DNA of 64,000 nt from an uncultured Hyphomicrobiales bacterium. Its GTDB lineage: Bacteria; Pseudomonadota; Alphaproteobacteria; Rhizobiales; Xanthobacteraceae. Numbering within the stretch: position 1 is the first letter of the stretch; the number at the start of each line of letters is the position of its first letter. Location: NCBI GenBank assembly GCA_903878085.1, contig CAIRGJ010000054.1:1-64000 (forward strand), given 5' to 3'. Position numbers and translations under genes: made by a program. The notes under the pieces are model-generated. The model had not been told where the DNA came from and ran no database searches. It saw only the letters and a program-made list of their open reading frames with translations. Below are positions 16,433-24,812 of the stretch, in pieces.

Positions 16433-17644
16433 ATGAAGAAAGTTCTAGGGATGGCGGCACTCGCCGCCGTGCTCGGCTGCGGCGTCGCCAATGCCCAGCA
16501 AATCGATGTGAAGATCGGCGTGCTCAGCGACATGTCGAGCCTCTACGCCGACATCGGCGGCCCGGGCTCGGTCGCGGCGGCCAAGCTCGCCATCGCCGAC
16601 TTCGCCAAGACCAATCCCAATGTCAAAGTTGAGTTGATCAGCGGCGACCACCAGAACAAGCCGGACGTCGGCTCGCAGATCGCCAACCAGTGGTTCGATG
16701 TCGACAAGGTCGACATGATCATCGACACGCCGAACTCGGGTGTGGCGCTCGCGGTCAGCCAGATCGCCAGCCAGAAGAACAAGCTGTTCATCGTGTCCGG
16801 CGCCGCCGCTTCGACCCTGACCGGCGAGAAGTGCAACGCCAACACCATCCACTGGACCTACGACACCTGGATGCTCGCCAACGGTACCGGCAAGGCGATG
16901 GTGAAGACCGGTGGCGATACCTGGTTCTTCCTCACCGCCGATTATGCCTTCGGTCACGCGCTCGAAACCGACACCATTGCGGTGGTCGAGAAAAACGGCG
17001 GCAAGGTGCTCGGCAAGGTGCGCCACCCGCTCAACACCAACGACTTCTCGTCGTTCCTGCTGCAGGCACAGTCGTCCAAGGCCAAGGTCATCGGTCTGGC
17101 GAACGCCGGCGGCGACACCATCAACTCGATCAAGCAGGCGGCGGAATTCGGCATCGTCAAGGGCGGCCAGAGTCTGGCCGGTCTGCTGGTGTTTGCCAGC
17201 GACGTCAACGCTCTCGGCCTTGCGACCGCGCAAGGTCTGGCGCTGACCGAGACCTGGTACTGGGACCAGAACGATGCCAACCGCGCCTGGACCAAGCGCT
17301 GGCAGGCCGAGCGTAACGCGCCCGGCAAGTTCCCGACCATGATCCACGCCGGCGTCTACAGCGGCATTCTGCATTACCTGAAAGCCCGCGCGGCGATGGG
17401 CGGCAGCCCGGACGGCAAGGCGGTCACGGCGAAGATGAAGGAAATGCCAACGGACGATCCGCTGTTCGGCAAGGGTTCGATCCGCGCCGACGGTCGCAAG
17501 ATCCACCCGGCCTATCTGTACGAAGTGAAGAAGCCGGCTGACTCCAAATATCCCGGCGACTTCTACAACGTACGCGCCACCATTCCGGCGAACGAAGCCT
17601 TCCGTCCGCTCAGCGAAGGCAAGTGCCCGCTGGTCAGCGGCTAA
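16433..17644 (+). CDS. Periplasmic binding protein of LIV-type importer, copy 2
   Basis: The 403-residue protein has the same length as copy 1, its own signal peptide (MKKVLGMAALAAVLGCGVANA) and the same fold. Differences from copy 1 are scattered, for example VTGPGSVTAAKMA against IGGPGSVAAAKLA. ATG 16433 begins the signal peptide, with AGGAAG upstream. It lies 41 bases after copy 1 and 64 bases before livH. Tandem duplication with divergence suggests that the transporter accepts two related ligands. Confidence 0.9.
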   Translation: MKKVLGMAALAAVLGCGVANAQQIDVKIGVLSDMSSLYADIGGPGSVAAAKLAIADFAKTNPNVKVELISGDHQNKPDVGSQIANQWFDVDKVDMIIDTPNSGVALAVSQIASQKNKLFIVSGAAASTLTGEKCNANTIHWTYDTWMLANGTGKAMVKTGGDTWFFLTADYAFGHALETDTIAVVEKNGGKVLGKVRHPLNTNDFSSFLLQAQSSKAKVIGLANAGGDTINSIKQAAEFGIVKGGQSLAGLLVFASDVNALGLATAQGLALTETWYWDQNDANRAWTKRWQAERNAPGKFPTMIHAGVYSGILHYLKARAAMGGSPDGKAVTAKMKEMPTDDPLFGKGSIRADGRKIHPAYLYEVKKPADSKYPGDFYNVRATIPANEAFRPLSEGKCPLVSG

Positions 17645-17661
17645 CCTGACAACAGTCGCAC

Positions 17662-17688
17662 GGGGGCGGGTTCAGCGAGCCCGCCCCC
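17662..17688 (+). other. Strong intercistronic hairpin, no T-run
   Basis: Nine GC pairs (17662-17670 with 17680-17688) close a nine-base loop between the second binding-protein gene and livH. No T-run follows. Such structures often protect the upstream binding-protein mRNA or weaken read-through, which would favour more binding protein than permease. Confidence 0.6.
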
Positions 17689-17708
17689 TGCAACGACACG
17701 GATGATCG

Positions 17709-18620
17709 ATGTTTGAGATCTGCCTGCCTGTCATTCTCGGGGGAAAATGCATCCCCTCGACTGCGCTGTTTGGCCAGCTCCTGATCGGGCTGATCAACGG
17801 CTCGTTCTATGCGTTGCTGAGCCTCGGGCTGGCCGTGATCTTCGGCATGCTCAACATCATCAATTTCAGCCACGGCGCCCAATACATGATGGGCGCTTTC
17901 GCGGCTTATCTGTTGCTGCAGTTTTCCGGAATGAACTATTGGGTGGCGCTGATCGTCGCGCCCATTCTGGTCGGCGTCACTGGCGTCCTCATCGAGCGGT
18001 TGCTGCTGCAATGGCTGTACAAGCTCGACCACCTTTACGGCCTGCTGCTTACCTTCGGCCTGGCGCTGATCATCGAGGGTGTCGCGCGGCATTATTTCGG
18101 CTCCGCCGGTCTGCCTTATACCGTGCCAGAATCGCTGCAAGGCGGGCGCAATCTCGGCTTCATGTTCCTGCCCAATTATCGCGCCTGGGTCATCGTCGCC
18201 TCGGCCACCGTCTGCTTCGCGACTTGGTTCGTCATCGAGCGCACGCGGCTTGGCGCTTATTTGCGCGCCGCCACCGAGAATCCGGCGCTGGTACGCGCCT
18301 TCGGCATCAACGTGCCGCGCATGATCACGCTGACTTACGGCTTCGGCGTGGCGCTGGCCGCGTTCGCCGGCGTGATGGCGGCGCCGATCTATAACGTGTC
18401 GCCGCAGATGGGCTCCGAACTGATCATCGTGGTGTTTGCGGTGGTGGTGATTGGCGGCATGGGCTCGATCCTGGGCGCCATCCTCACCGGCTTCGGACTC
18501 GGCGTCGTCGAAGGCCTTACCAAAGTGTTCTTTCCGGAAGCGTCGAACACGGTGATCTTCGTCATCATGGCGATCGTGCTGCTGGTGCGGCCGGCGGGCC
18601 TGTTCGGACGGAGAGCGTGA
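17709..18620 (+). CDS. livH: LIV-type ABC transporter permease (LivH)
   Basis: The 303-residue inner-membrane permease has about eight hydrophobic segments and family sequence LINGSFYALLSLGLAVIFGM, NIINFSHGAQYMMGAF and the cytoplasmic EAA-like region TRLGAYLRAATENPALVRAFGI. Its TGA stop shares one base with the livM start (TGATG). It forms the membrane channel with LivM. Confidence 0.93.
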   Translation: MFEICLPVILGGKCIPSTALFGQLLIGLINGSFYALLSLGLAVIFGMLNIINFSHGAQYMMGAFAAYLLLQFSGMNYWVALIVAPILVGVTGVLIERLLLQWLYKLDHLYGLLLTFGLALIIEGVARHYFGSAGLPYTVPESLQGGRNLGFMFLPNYRAWVIVASATVCFATWFVIERTRLGAYLRAATENPALVRAFGINVPRMITLTYGFGVALAAFAGVMAAPIYNVSPQMGSELIIVVFAVVVIGGMGSILGAILTGFGLGVVEGLTKVFFPEASNTVIFVIMAIVLLVRPAGLFGRRA

Positions 18621-19603
18621 TGGAACAGCGCGTCGCCGAACCGGTCGAAAGCCCGATTGCCGCGCCGCCCTCGGCGGCACGCAGCAATGCCGCGACCATT
18701 CTCTTTGTGATCATGGTCGCCGGCCTGGTGGTCGCGCCGTTCGTGACCTATCCGCTGTTCCTGATGCAGGTGATGTGCTTTGCGCTGTTCGCCTGCGCCT
18801 TCAATCTGCTGATCGGCTATGTCGGCCTGCTGTCGTTTGGCCATGCGCTGTATTTCGGCTGGGGCAGCTACCTGTCGGCTTATGCCGCCAAGGCCTGGGG
18901 CTTGACGCCGGAACTGGCGATCCTCGCCGGCACGGCAACGGCGGCATTGCTCGGGCTGCTGGCCGGTTCGCTCGCGATCCGCCGCCAGGGCATCTACTTC
19001 GCCATGATCACCCTGGCGCTGGCGCAGATGATGTTCTTCTTCGCGCTGCAGGCGAAATTCACCGGCGGCGAGGATGGCATCCAGGCGGTGCCGCGCGGCC
19101 ATCTGTTCGGCTTGATCGATCTGAAAAACGAAATGGCGATGTACGTCGTCGTGCTGGTGATCTTCCTCGCCGGCTTCCTGTCGATCTATCGCATCGTGCA
19201 TTCGCCGTTTGGCGAAGTGCTCAAGGCAATTCGCGAGAACGAGCAGCGCGCGATTTCGCTCGGCTACAAGACCGACCGCTACAAGCTGGTCGCCTTCGTG
19301 CTGTCGGCGACGTTGGCGGGCGCGGCCGGCGCCACCAAGGCGATCGTGCTGCAATTGGCGTCGCTCACCGACGTTAACTGGCCGATGTCGGGCGAGGTGG
19401 TGCTGATGACCCTGGTCGGCGGCCTCGGCACCATCTTCGGGCCGATCGTCGGCTCCTTCGTGATCCTGGTCATGCAGTACAAGCTCGCCGCGCTGGGCGA
19501 GTGGGTGCTGGTGATTCAGGGCGTGATTTTTGTGGCCTGCGTGCTGTTGTTCCGCCGCGGCGTTATTGGCGAACTGGCGCACAAATTGCGAATTCGGCTT
19601 TAG
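18620..19603 (+). CDS. livM: LIV-type ABC transporter permease (LivM)
   Basis: The 327-residue permease has a 30-residue cytoplasmic leader, about nine membrane segments and LivM motifs NLLIGYVGLLSFGHALYFG and SPFGEVLKAIRENEQRAISLGY. ATG 18620 overlaps the livH stop and is preferred over GTG 18617. It completes the importer; the operon ends here. The 152 bases that follow contain only the DnaA-box match described separately. Confidence 0.93.
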   Translation: MEQRVAEPVESPIAAPPSAARSNAATILFVIMVAGLVVAPFVTYPLFLMQVMCFALFACAFNLLIGYVGLLSFGHALYFGWGSYLSAYAAKAWGLTPELAILAGTATAALLGLLAGSLAIRRQGIYFAMITLALAQMMFFFALQAKFTGGEDGIQAVPRGHLFGLIDLKNEMAMYVVVLVIFLAGFLSIYRIVHSPFGEVLKAIRENEQRAISLGYKTDRYKLVAFVLSATLAGAAGATKAIVLQLASLTDVNWPMSGEVVLMTLVGGLGTIFGPIVGSFVILVMQYKLAALGEWVLVIQGVIFVACVLLFRRGVIGELAHKLRIRL

Positions 19604-19654
19604 GGGATCGCTAGCCTCTTTGAATCATTAGCGAATCAGCTTACATTGTTCGAG

Positions 19655-19663
19655 TTATCCACA
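19655..19663 (+). promoter_or_regulatory. Exact DnaA-box consensus TTATCCACA
   Basis: The nonamer TTATCCACA occurs in the 152-base gap before the TIGR03809 gene, 93 bases upstream of its start. A single box in GC-rich DNA could be chance, and the gap lacks the box cluster and AT-rich unwinding region of an origin. It may be a DnaA-responsive promoter site. Confidence 0.35.
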
Positions 19664-19755
19664 CTGTGCGTAGGCGTCATTTGTGCAACTGACGGTCGTC
19701 ATCGATTCATAATGGATCGGGCGTTTGACGATTCGGCTCTCGCCTCGGACCATCT

Positions 19756-20022
19756 ATGCCAGCCGTGCAAGGCGGACTCCGCCTTAACCAGATCTCTCAG
19801 AAATGGCGCGATCTCGCTGATCGCCGGCTTGCCTACTTCACCGAGCTGTATCGCAGCGGGCGGTGGCAGCACTACTACACGCCGGAAGAGTTCGCCGAGC
19901 GCATGCGCGACGTGGTCAAGGCGGCCAAGGTCTGGAGCAATCTGGCCGATCGGGCGCTGTCGGACCAGATTTTGTCCGAGCAAATGCCGCAGCGTGACGA
20001 CAAGTTTCGTTCCGCCGCATGA
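19756..20022 (+). CDS. TIGR03809 family protein
   Basis: The 88-residue protein contains RWRDLADRR-like text (KWRDLADRRLAYFTELYRSG) and WQHYYTPEEFAERMRDVVKA, which I recognise as the TIGR03809 family, known from Bradyrhizobium relatives and of unknown function. It is soluble and helical. It overlaps the cytochrome gene by four bases (ATGA), so the two are probably translated together. Confidence 0.8.
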   Translation: MPAVQGGLRLNQISQKWRDLADRRLAYFTELYRSGRWQHYYTPEEFAERMRDVVKAAKVWSNLADRALSDQILSEQMPQRDDKFRSAA

Positions 20023-20339
20023 TCCGAACCGCCGGCTTTGCCGCTTTAGTGGCGCTCGTCGCGGCCATGACGCCCGCCGCCGCCCAAGACCTCAAACAGG
20101 GTGAGACGCTGCTGACGCGCGATTGCGGGCGCTGCCACGCCGTCGGCCGCACCGGCAGCAGTCCGGACAAGGCCGCCGTGGCGTTTCGCGCCCTTGGCAA
20201 GCGCTATCCGATCGAATCCCTGGAGGAGGCCCTGGGCGAGGGCCTCATGTCCGGGCACCCTGATATGCCGGAACTCAAGTTTGACGCCGACGAGGTCGGT
20301 GCCATTATTGCCTATCTGAAGTCCATCCAGCAGCCTTAG
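20019..20339 (+). CDS. Small periplasmic class I cytochrome c
   Basis: The 106-residue protein has a signal peptide ending near AAAQD and one heme c site, Cys36-Gly-Arg-Cys39-His40. The likely sixth ligand is Met83 in SGHPDMPELKF, and the last helix ends AIIAYLKSIQQP. It should be an electron carrier in the periplasm. The redox partner is not evident; the neighbouring Old Yellow Enzyme is cytoplasmic. Confidence 0.9.
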   Translation: MIRTAGFAALVALVAAMTPAAAQDLKQGETLLTRDCGRCHAVGRTGSSPDKAAVAFRALGKRYPIESLEEALGEGLMSGHPDMPELKFDADEVGAIIAYLKSIQQP

Positions 20340-20394
20340 GCGTTCCGCCAGCGGCTCCCACATCGAGTTGGTACATTCCCATGAGTCAATCATC

Positions 20395-21495
20395 ATGAGC
20401 AGTGCGCTGTTTTCACCTTACAAACTGGCAGGCCTGGAGCTTGCCAACCGCATCGTCGTATCGCCGATGTGCCAGTACTCAGCCGACGACGGCTGCGCCA
20501 ATGACTGGCACCTGATGCATCTCGGCATGCTGGCCAATTCCGGCGCCGCGCTGGTGGTGGTGGAGGCGACCCACGTCGAGCGCTCCGCCCGCATCACCCA
20601 CGGCTGCGTGGGGCTGTATTCCGACGACAACGAAGCCGCTCTGGCGCGCGTGATTTCGCAGTGCCGCCGCGCCGGCACCGCCAAGTTCGGTATCCAGATC
20701 GCGCATGCCGGCCGCAAGGCGTCGGCGCAGAAGCCCTGGGAGGGCGGCGGCTCGCTCCGGACCGGCCAGGATCCCTGGGAGACCATTGCGGCGTCGCCGA
20801 TCCCGTTCGGCGACGGCTGGCATGCGCCGCACGAGGCGACCGAAGCCGACCTGAACCGCGTCCGCGATGCCTTCGTGTCATCGTTCCAGCGTGCGGTGCG
20901 CATCGGTTTCGAGGAAGTCGAGCTGCACATGGCGCACGGCTATCTGATGCATGGCTTCATGTCGCCTTTGTCCAACAAGCGCACCGATCAATATGGCGGT
21001 TCGTTCGAGAACCGCATGCGGTTTCCGCTGTCGGTGGCCCGCGCGGTGCGCGCGGTGGTGCCGAAGAATGTCGTGCTTGGCGCACGCATCACCGGCAGCG
21101 ATTGGCGCGAGGGCGGGCTCACCCCGGACGACGCCGTCGCCATTGCCAAGCTGCTCAAGGCCGAGGGTATCGACTTCATCTGCGTGTCGTCGGGCGGCGT
21201 CGCCGGCGGCATCCACAATCCGACCGAGCCTGGCTTCAACGTGCCGATCGCGGCGCGCGTGAAGAAAGAGGCCGGCATTCCGGTTCGCGCGGTCGGGCTG
21301 ATCGTGAAGCCCGAGCATGCCGAAGAGATCGTGGCCAAAGGCGAAGCCGACATGGTGGCGATGGCGCGTTGCTTCCTCGACGACCCGCATTGGGGCTGGC
21401 ACGCCGCCAAGGCGCTCGGCGCCGACGTGGCGCGGCCTGTGCAATATGCCCGCGCCGGGCCCAAGCTTTGGGCGCCCGCGGCCGCCAAGGGCTGA
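20395..21495 (+). CDS. NADH:flavin oxidoreductase, Old Yellow Enzyme (YqjM-like)
   Basis: The 366-residue FMN-binding TIM barrel reduces activated carbon-carbon double bonds. It has the YqjM-class N-terminus SPMCQYSADDG with Cys26, the loop AHAGRKAS, the strand EVELHMAHGYLMHGFMSPLSN (part quoted from 20925 on) and RTDQYGGSFENR. ATG 20395 begins the family sequence SALFSPYKLAGLELANRIV; an ATG at 20368 is less likely. It converges on the arsenosugar pair with a 25-base gap. Confidence 0.9.
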   Translation: MSSALFSPYKLAGLELANRIVVSPMCQYSADDGCANDWHLMHLGMLANSGAALVVVEATHVERSARITHGCVGLYSDDNEAALARVISQCRRAGTAKFGIQIAHAGRKASAQKPWEGGGSLRTGQDPWETIAASPIPFGDGWHAPHEATEADLNRVRDAFVSSFQRAVRIGFEEVELHMAHGYLMHGFMSPLSNKRTDQYGGSFENRMRFPLSVARAVRAVVPKNVVLGARITGSDWREGGLTPDDAVAIAKLLKAEGIDFICVSSGGVAGGIHNPTEPGFNVPIAARVKKEAGIPVRAVGLIVKPEHAEEIVAKGEADMVAMARCFLDDPHWGWHAAKALGADVARPVQYARAGPKLWAPAAAKG

Positions 21496-21520
21496 CAAGC
21501 GGACGGCGTGGAAATCCCCG

Positions 21521-22225
21521 TCAATTCCCGGCGTGGCGATAGCCGTAGGCCTGCGCCAGCGCGCCGGGATCGGCGCCAAAGAAATAGCGCAGCCGCAACG
21601 ACCACATCAGCAGCACGGTGCGAAAGACGCCATGCTTGCGCCAGCGCCGCGGCGACGTGGTGACGCGCGCGCGCAAACAAAGCGGGCGGCCCAGGCGTTT
21701 GAGCCGCGCCGACATTGCAATGTCTTCCATCAGCGCGATGGCCGGATAACCGCCAGCGGCCTCGAAGGCCGCGCGGGTCACGAACATCGCCTGATCGCCG
21801 GTGGCGATCCCCGTCAGGCGCGACCGCCCGTTCATCGTCAAGGAGATCAGGCCGAACGGCCCGCCGCCCTCGATGCGAATGTCGAAGCGGCCCCAGAGGC
21901 AGCCGGTGCGGGCGAGACCGTCCAATATCAGCCGGTCGGCGTCAGCGGGAAGCTGCGTATCGGCATGCAGGAACAGCAAGACTTCGCCCTGCGCGGTCGC
22001 AGCCCCGGTATTCATCTGCAACGCGCGGCCGCGTGGCGCGGTAATCACATGATCGGCGAGGGCGCGCGCGATGTCGGGCGTGCCGTCTTTGCTGCCGCCG
22101 TCGGCGATGATCACCTCGACGCCGCGTGCCCGCAAAGGCGCCAATGCCGTGAGCGCGGCGACGATCCCCGCAGCCTCGTCGAGCACCGGCATGACGATAG
22201 AGAGCGTCGGCGCGGCGGCGTTCAT
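21521..22225 (-). CDS. TIGR04283 arsenosugar-type glycosyltransferase
   Basis: The 234-residue GT2-fold transferase starts with LSIVMPVLDEAAGIVAALTA and has the nucleotide-sugar stretch IIADGGSKDGTPDIA and the metal-binding FLHADTQLP. The ending TVLLMWSLRLRYFFGADP is typical of TIGR04283, a family found beside ArsS. The start ATG overlaps the ArsS stop by four bases. It would attach or modify the sugar part of an arsenic-containing lipid or sugar; this rests on family knowledge. Confidence 0.85.
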   Translation of the reverse strand: MNAAAPTLSIVMPVLDEAAGIVAALTALAPLRARGVEVIIADGGSKDGTPDIARALADHVITAPRGRALQMNTGAATAQGEVLLFLHADTQLPADADRLILDGLARTGCLWGRFDIRIEGGGPFGLISLTMNGRSRLTGIATGDQAMFVTRAAFEAAGGYPAIALMEDIAMSARLKRLGRPLCLRARVTTSPRRWRKHGVFRTVLLMWSLRLRYFFGADPGALAQAYGYRHAGN

Positions 22226-23193
22226 TCCGCCGCCTCTTTCAGGGCGCCGCCGCAGCTCGAGCCCTGGCCGGCGGTACAGCCGTAGCAATGGCCGGCAACG
22301 CGGATGTTGCGGCCGGCGATCTCCGCGTCGAGCAGGTCCGACAGATGCACGCGCCCGCCAGCGCCATCTCCCAGCGGCAGATCGAGCATCTGATTGAAGT
22401 CGCAGTCATAGACAAAGCCACGCCAATCGACCGAGATCAGGTTGCGGCACATCACGCCGTCGAGATTGGCGTCCAGATGCGCGTGCTGCAGCAGATCGAG
22501 ATAACCCTCGAATTCGCCGTTAGTCACCAGCGTCGAGCCGAAGCGCTGGATCGGCATGTTCGCCAGCACGAACAGTTGGTTGAACACGATGCCATGGTTG
22601 GCGCCGAGAATACGTTTGTAGTCGTCCTCAAGCGCCACTTGCGCTGGCGGCAGCGACGGCCCTTGCGGGTTATAGACGAGGTTGAGCGGCAGCTTTGGAT
22701 CGCGGCCGTAGCCGAACGCATTGAGCTTCTTTAGGCCGCGGACCGAGGCGTCGAACACGCCTTTGCCGCGCTGGCGTTCGACATTGTCTTGGAGATAACA
22801 CGGCATTGAGGCGACGACTTCGACGTTGTTAGCAGCGAGAAACCCCGCGAGGTCTTCCTGGCCCGGCTGCTCCAGAATCGTGAGGTTGCAGCGGTCCATC
22901 ACCTTGACGCCGAGTCTGCGGGCCCCGATCACTAAATGCCGGAAATGCGCGTTGAGTTCGGGCGCGCCGCCGGTGATGTCGAGCGTCGCGATCCGCCGGC
23001 GTTCGATAAACTGCAGGACCAGGTCGGCGACGTCGCCGGTCATTTCCTCAGGTCGCGTCGGTCCGGCATTGACGTGGCAATGGAAGCACGACTGGTTGCA
23101 GCGATAGCCGACATTAACCTGCAACGTGTCGAGCGTCCCGCGCTTGATCGCGGGAAACGAAATCTTGTCGAGCAGCGGCAGCATATCGCGCAT
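22222..23193 (-). CDS. arsS: Arsenosugar biosynthesis radical SAM protein ArsS
   Basis: The 323-residue radical SAM protein binds a 4Fe-4S cluster through Cys32, Cys36 and Cys39 (RCNQSCFHCHVNAGP) and SAM through the GGAPEL motif. The C-terminal half (DUF3641) adds cysteine groups in YDCDFNQM and HCYGCTAGQGSSCGG. ArsS is proposed to join the adenosyl group to methylated arsenic. ATG 23193 is used, with AGAGAGA nine bases upstream; an extension to 23250 is possible. No arsM methyltransferase or ars resistance gene is in the window. Confidence 0.87.
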   Translation of the reverse strand: MRDMLPLLDKISFPAIKRGTLDTLQVNVGYRCNQSCFHCHVNAGPTRPEEMTGDVADLVLQFIERRRIATLDITGGAPELNAHFRHLVIGARRLGVKVMDRCNLTILEQPGQEDLAGFLAANNVEVVASMPCYLQDNVERQRGKGVFDASVRGLKKLNAFGYGRDPKLPLNLVYNPQGPSLPPAQVALEDDYKRILGANHGIVFNQLFVLANMPIQRFGSTLVTNGEFEGYLDLLQHAHLDANLDGVMCRNLISVDWRGFVYDCDFNQMLDLPLGDGAGGRVHLSDLLDAEIAGRNIRVAGHCYGCTAGQGSSCGGALKEAAE

Positions 23194-23277
23194 GGGCCAA
23201 GTCTCTCTGAGTGCCCTGTCAACTTGCCATGCGGCACGGCCGCGCGTCACGCCACATCGGCGTGAGGTCGTCGTGCG

Positions 23278-24057
23278 CTATTTCGCCAGTGCGCTGCCGA
23301 TCGGGGCTTCGATGCCGATGCGTCCGAAGCCCGGCAGCTTCAGCGCCGGATGGCGCAGGTCGAGGCCAGCGACCAGCCCGAGCAAATTGACTTCGAGGCC
23401 CTCCGCCCAGGCCAGCTTGATGCCGGCAAAGCCGTTCAGGTTCACCTCGACGCCGGTGCCGCTGTCGGTCAGCCCGGCATAAAGGCCCGGGCGGAAATCG
23501 CGGCCAACCGCGTTCGGCGGCAGCGCCACGCCGAGTTCCGGCACGGCGCGCAGCACCGTGGCGGTGAAGCTGTTGCTGTTGGGGCCCGGCCAGATGCGGT
23601 AGTCGCCGGCGCGGCTATAGGTGTAGTCGCGCACGGCGGCTTCGATCTTGGGGATCATGCCTTCGGCGTCCGGCCCGGATACGTCGGCGATCGCCACCGG
23701 TATGTTGCCGTACCAGCGGCCGTCGGCCGGCCAGCCATTGGTGCGCAAAGGCATGCCCCAGCCGACCACGTCGTAGCGGGTCCATTCGCGGGCGCCCGCG
23801 CGCTTGAGCACGATCCAGCTATGCACCGAGAACACGCCCTTCCAGGCGCCGGTGGTGCCGGTGAAGACGACGACGCGGGCCGGCTCGTATTGCCGCGCCG
23901 GTGGCAATACGCCGGTGCTGGACCAATCGGCGTCGCGATAGCTGCGCGGGCTGTTGCCGACGGCGTAAAGCGCGCCCCGGGCGAGCAGGGGGACGAGGAA
24001 GATGGCGAAGATGGTGAGCATGATGGCGGTGCGGCGGCTGAAACGGCGGGTGGGCAT
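23278..24057 (-). CDS. DUF3750 protein
   Basis: The 259-residue protein has one N-terminal membrane anchor or signal (AIMLTIFAIFLVPLLARGAL) and a periplasmic domain with KGVFSVHSWIVLKR, YDVVGWGMPLR and WPGPNSNSFTATVLR. The His and Ser/Asn residues in SVHSW and GPNSNS recall papain-like or NlpC/P60-like folds, but no function is established. It lies between arsS and the C15 gene on the same strand, and no link to arsenic is visible. Confidence 0.8.
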   Translation of the reverse strand: MPTRRFSRRTAIMLTIFAIFLVPLLARGALYAVGNSPRSYRDADWSSTGVLPPARQYEPARVVVFTGTTGAWKGVFSVHSWIVLKRAGAREWTRYDVVGWGMPLRTNGWPADGRWYGNIPVAIADVSGPDAEGMIPKIEAAVRDYTYSRAGDYRIWPGPNSNSFTATVLRAVPELGVALPPNAVGRDFRPGLYAGLTDSGTGVEVNLNGFAGIKLAWAEGLEVNLLGLVAGLDLRHPALKLPGFGRIGIEAPIGSALAK

Positions 24058-24084
24058 GTCCCGTAGATAGGCACGCTTTCCGGC

Positions 24085-24699
24085 CTAATCGTGGCAAGTC
24101 TTGGCCACTACGCGGAGAGCGGCCTCGCCGGCGATCACGAGATCGTCAAAAGTGAACTTCTTCTTGACCGTCTTGACCGGCTTTTCCGCGACCAGCGGCA
24201 CATGCACGAAGGCGGCCAACCGCGGTCCATTCCTGCTCGTGGTCGCTTCCGTCGCGCGCCAGCACAGATAATTGCACAGATACTGCCCCGCATCGCGCGA
24301 CAGCCGTGCCCGCAGGCCGGTTGTGCGGATGGCTTGCAATATCAGATGCGATGGCAGCGCCATCGGCTGCGCCTCGGCTTTGCCTTTGGCGATGGCGGCG
24401 CGCTTCGGCGTTCGGCCCGCTGCGTCAGGCAAGGCTGCCAGCGCATTCTGCGCGCGCGTCTCGATGCGGATGATACGGGCGCGCGTCGCCAGCCCGAACA
24501 TCAGCAGCGCATCGGGTTTGTAGCGGGCCATGAGCTTCGGCAGATCGCGGTCAACGGCTTTGTAACTGGTCTCGAAAATATGCGTGACGATTTTGACGCC
24601 CGGGCGCTTCACGCGCGCCAGCCGCTCCACCAGCGGCCCGGTCGGGTTGAACGGTGCGCCGGGAAACGGTCCAAAGCCTGTGATGAGGATGGTGGGCAT
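24085..24699 (-). CDS. Pyroglutamyl-peptidase I-like protein (family C15)
   Basis: The 204-residue protein keeps the whole C15 triad: Glu80 (IRIETRAQN), Cys142 (DAGQYLCNYLCW) and His166 (FVHVPL). The N-terminus MPTILITGFGPFPGAPFNPT is typical. These enzymes remove N-terminal pyroglutamate, although sequence around the Glu (canonical RPEKVA) is altered, so specificity may differ. The start ATG 24699 is fixed by the family N-terminus; the frame runs on upstream through the palindromic repeat into meaB sequence without meaning. Confidence 0.82.
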   Translation of the reverse strand: MPTILITGFGPFPGAPFNPTGPLVERLARVKRPGVKIVTHIFETSYKAVDRDLPKLMARYKPDALLMFGLATRARIIRIETRAQNALAALPDAAGRTPKRAAIAKGKAEAQPMALPSHLILQAIRTTGLRARLSRDAGQYLCNYLCWRATEATTSRNGPRLAAFVHVPLVAEKPVKTVKKKFTFDDLVIAGEAALRVVAKTCHD

Positions 24700-24714
24700 C
24701 GTTTTGTCTCTACC

Positions 24715-24810
24715 TGTCGTCCCCGCGAAAGCGGGGACCCGTACTCCGTGCGCTCTCGATAGGCCGGCGGTTATGGGTCCCGGCTCGCGCTTCGCTTGGC
24801 CGGGACGACA
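24715..24810. repeat. 96-base palindromic intergenic element
   Basis: The ends tgtcgtccc and gggacgaca are exact inverted repeats. Inside lie the hairpin ccccgcgaaagcgggg (24721-24736) and a second GC-rich foldback with cggctcgcgcttcgc. I recognise this as a widespread repeat of Bradyrhizobium-type genomes. It fills the whole gap between meaB and the C15 gene and could end meaB transcription. Confidence 0.75.
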
Positions 24811-24812
24811 GC

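Noticed and set aside
19655-19663. DnaA box considered as part of a replication origin
   Set aside because: Only one box is present, with no AT-rich unwinding region or origin-type neighbouring genes.
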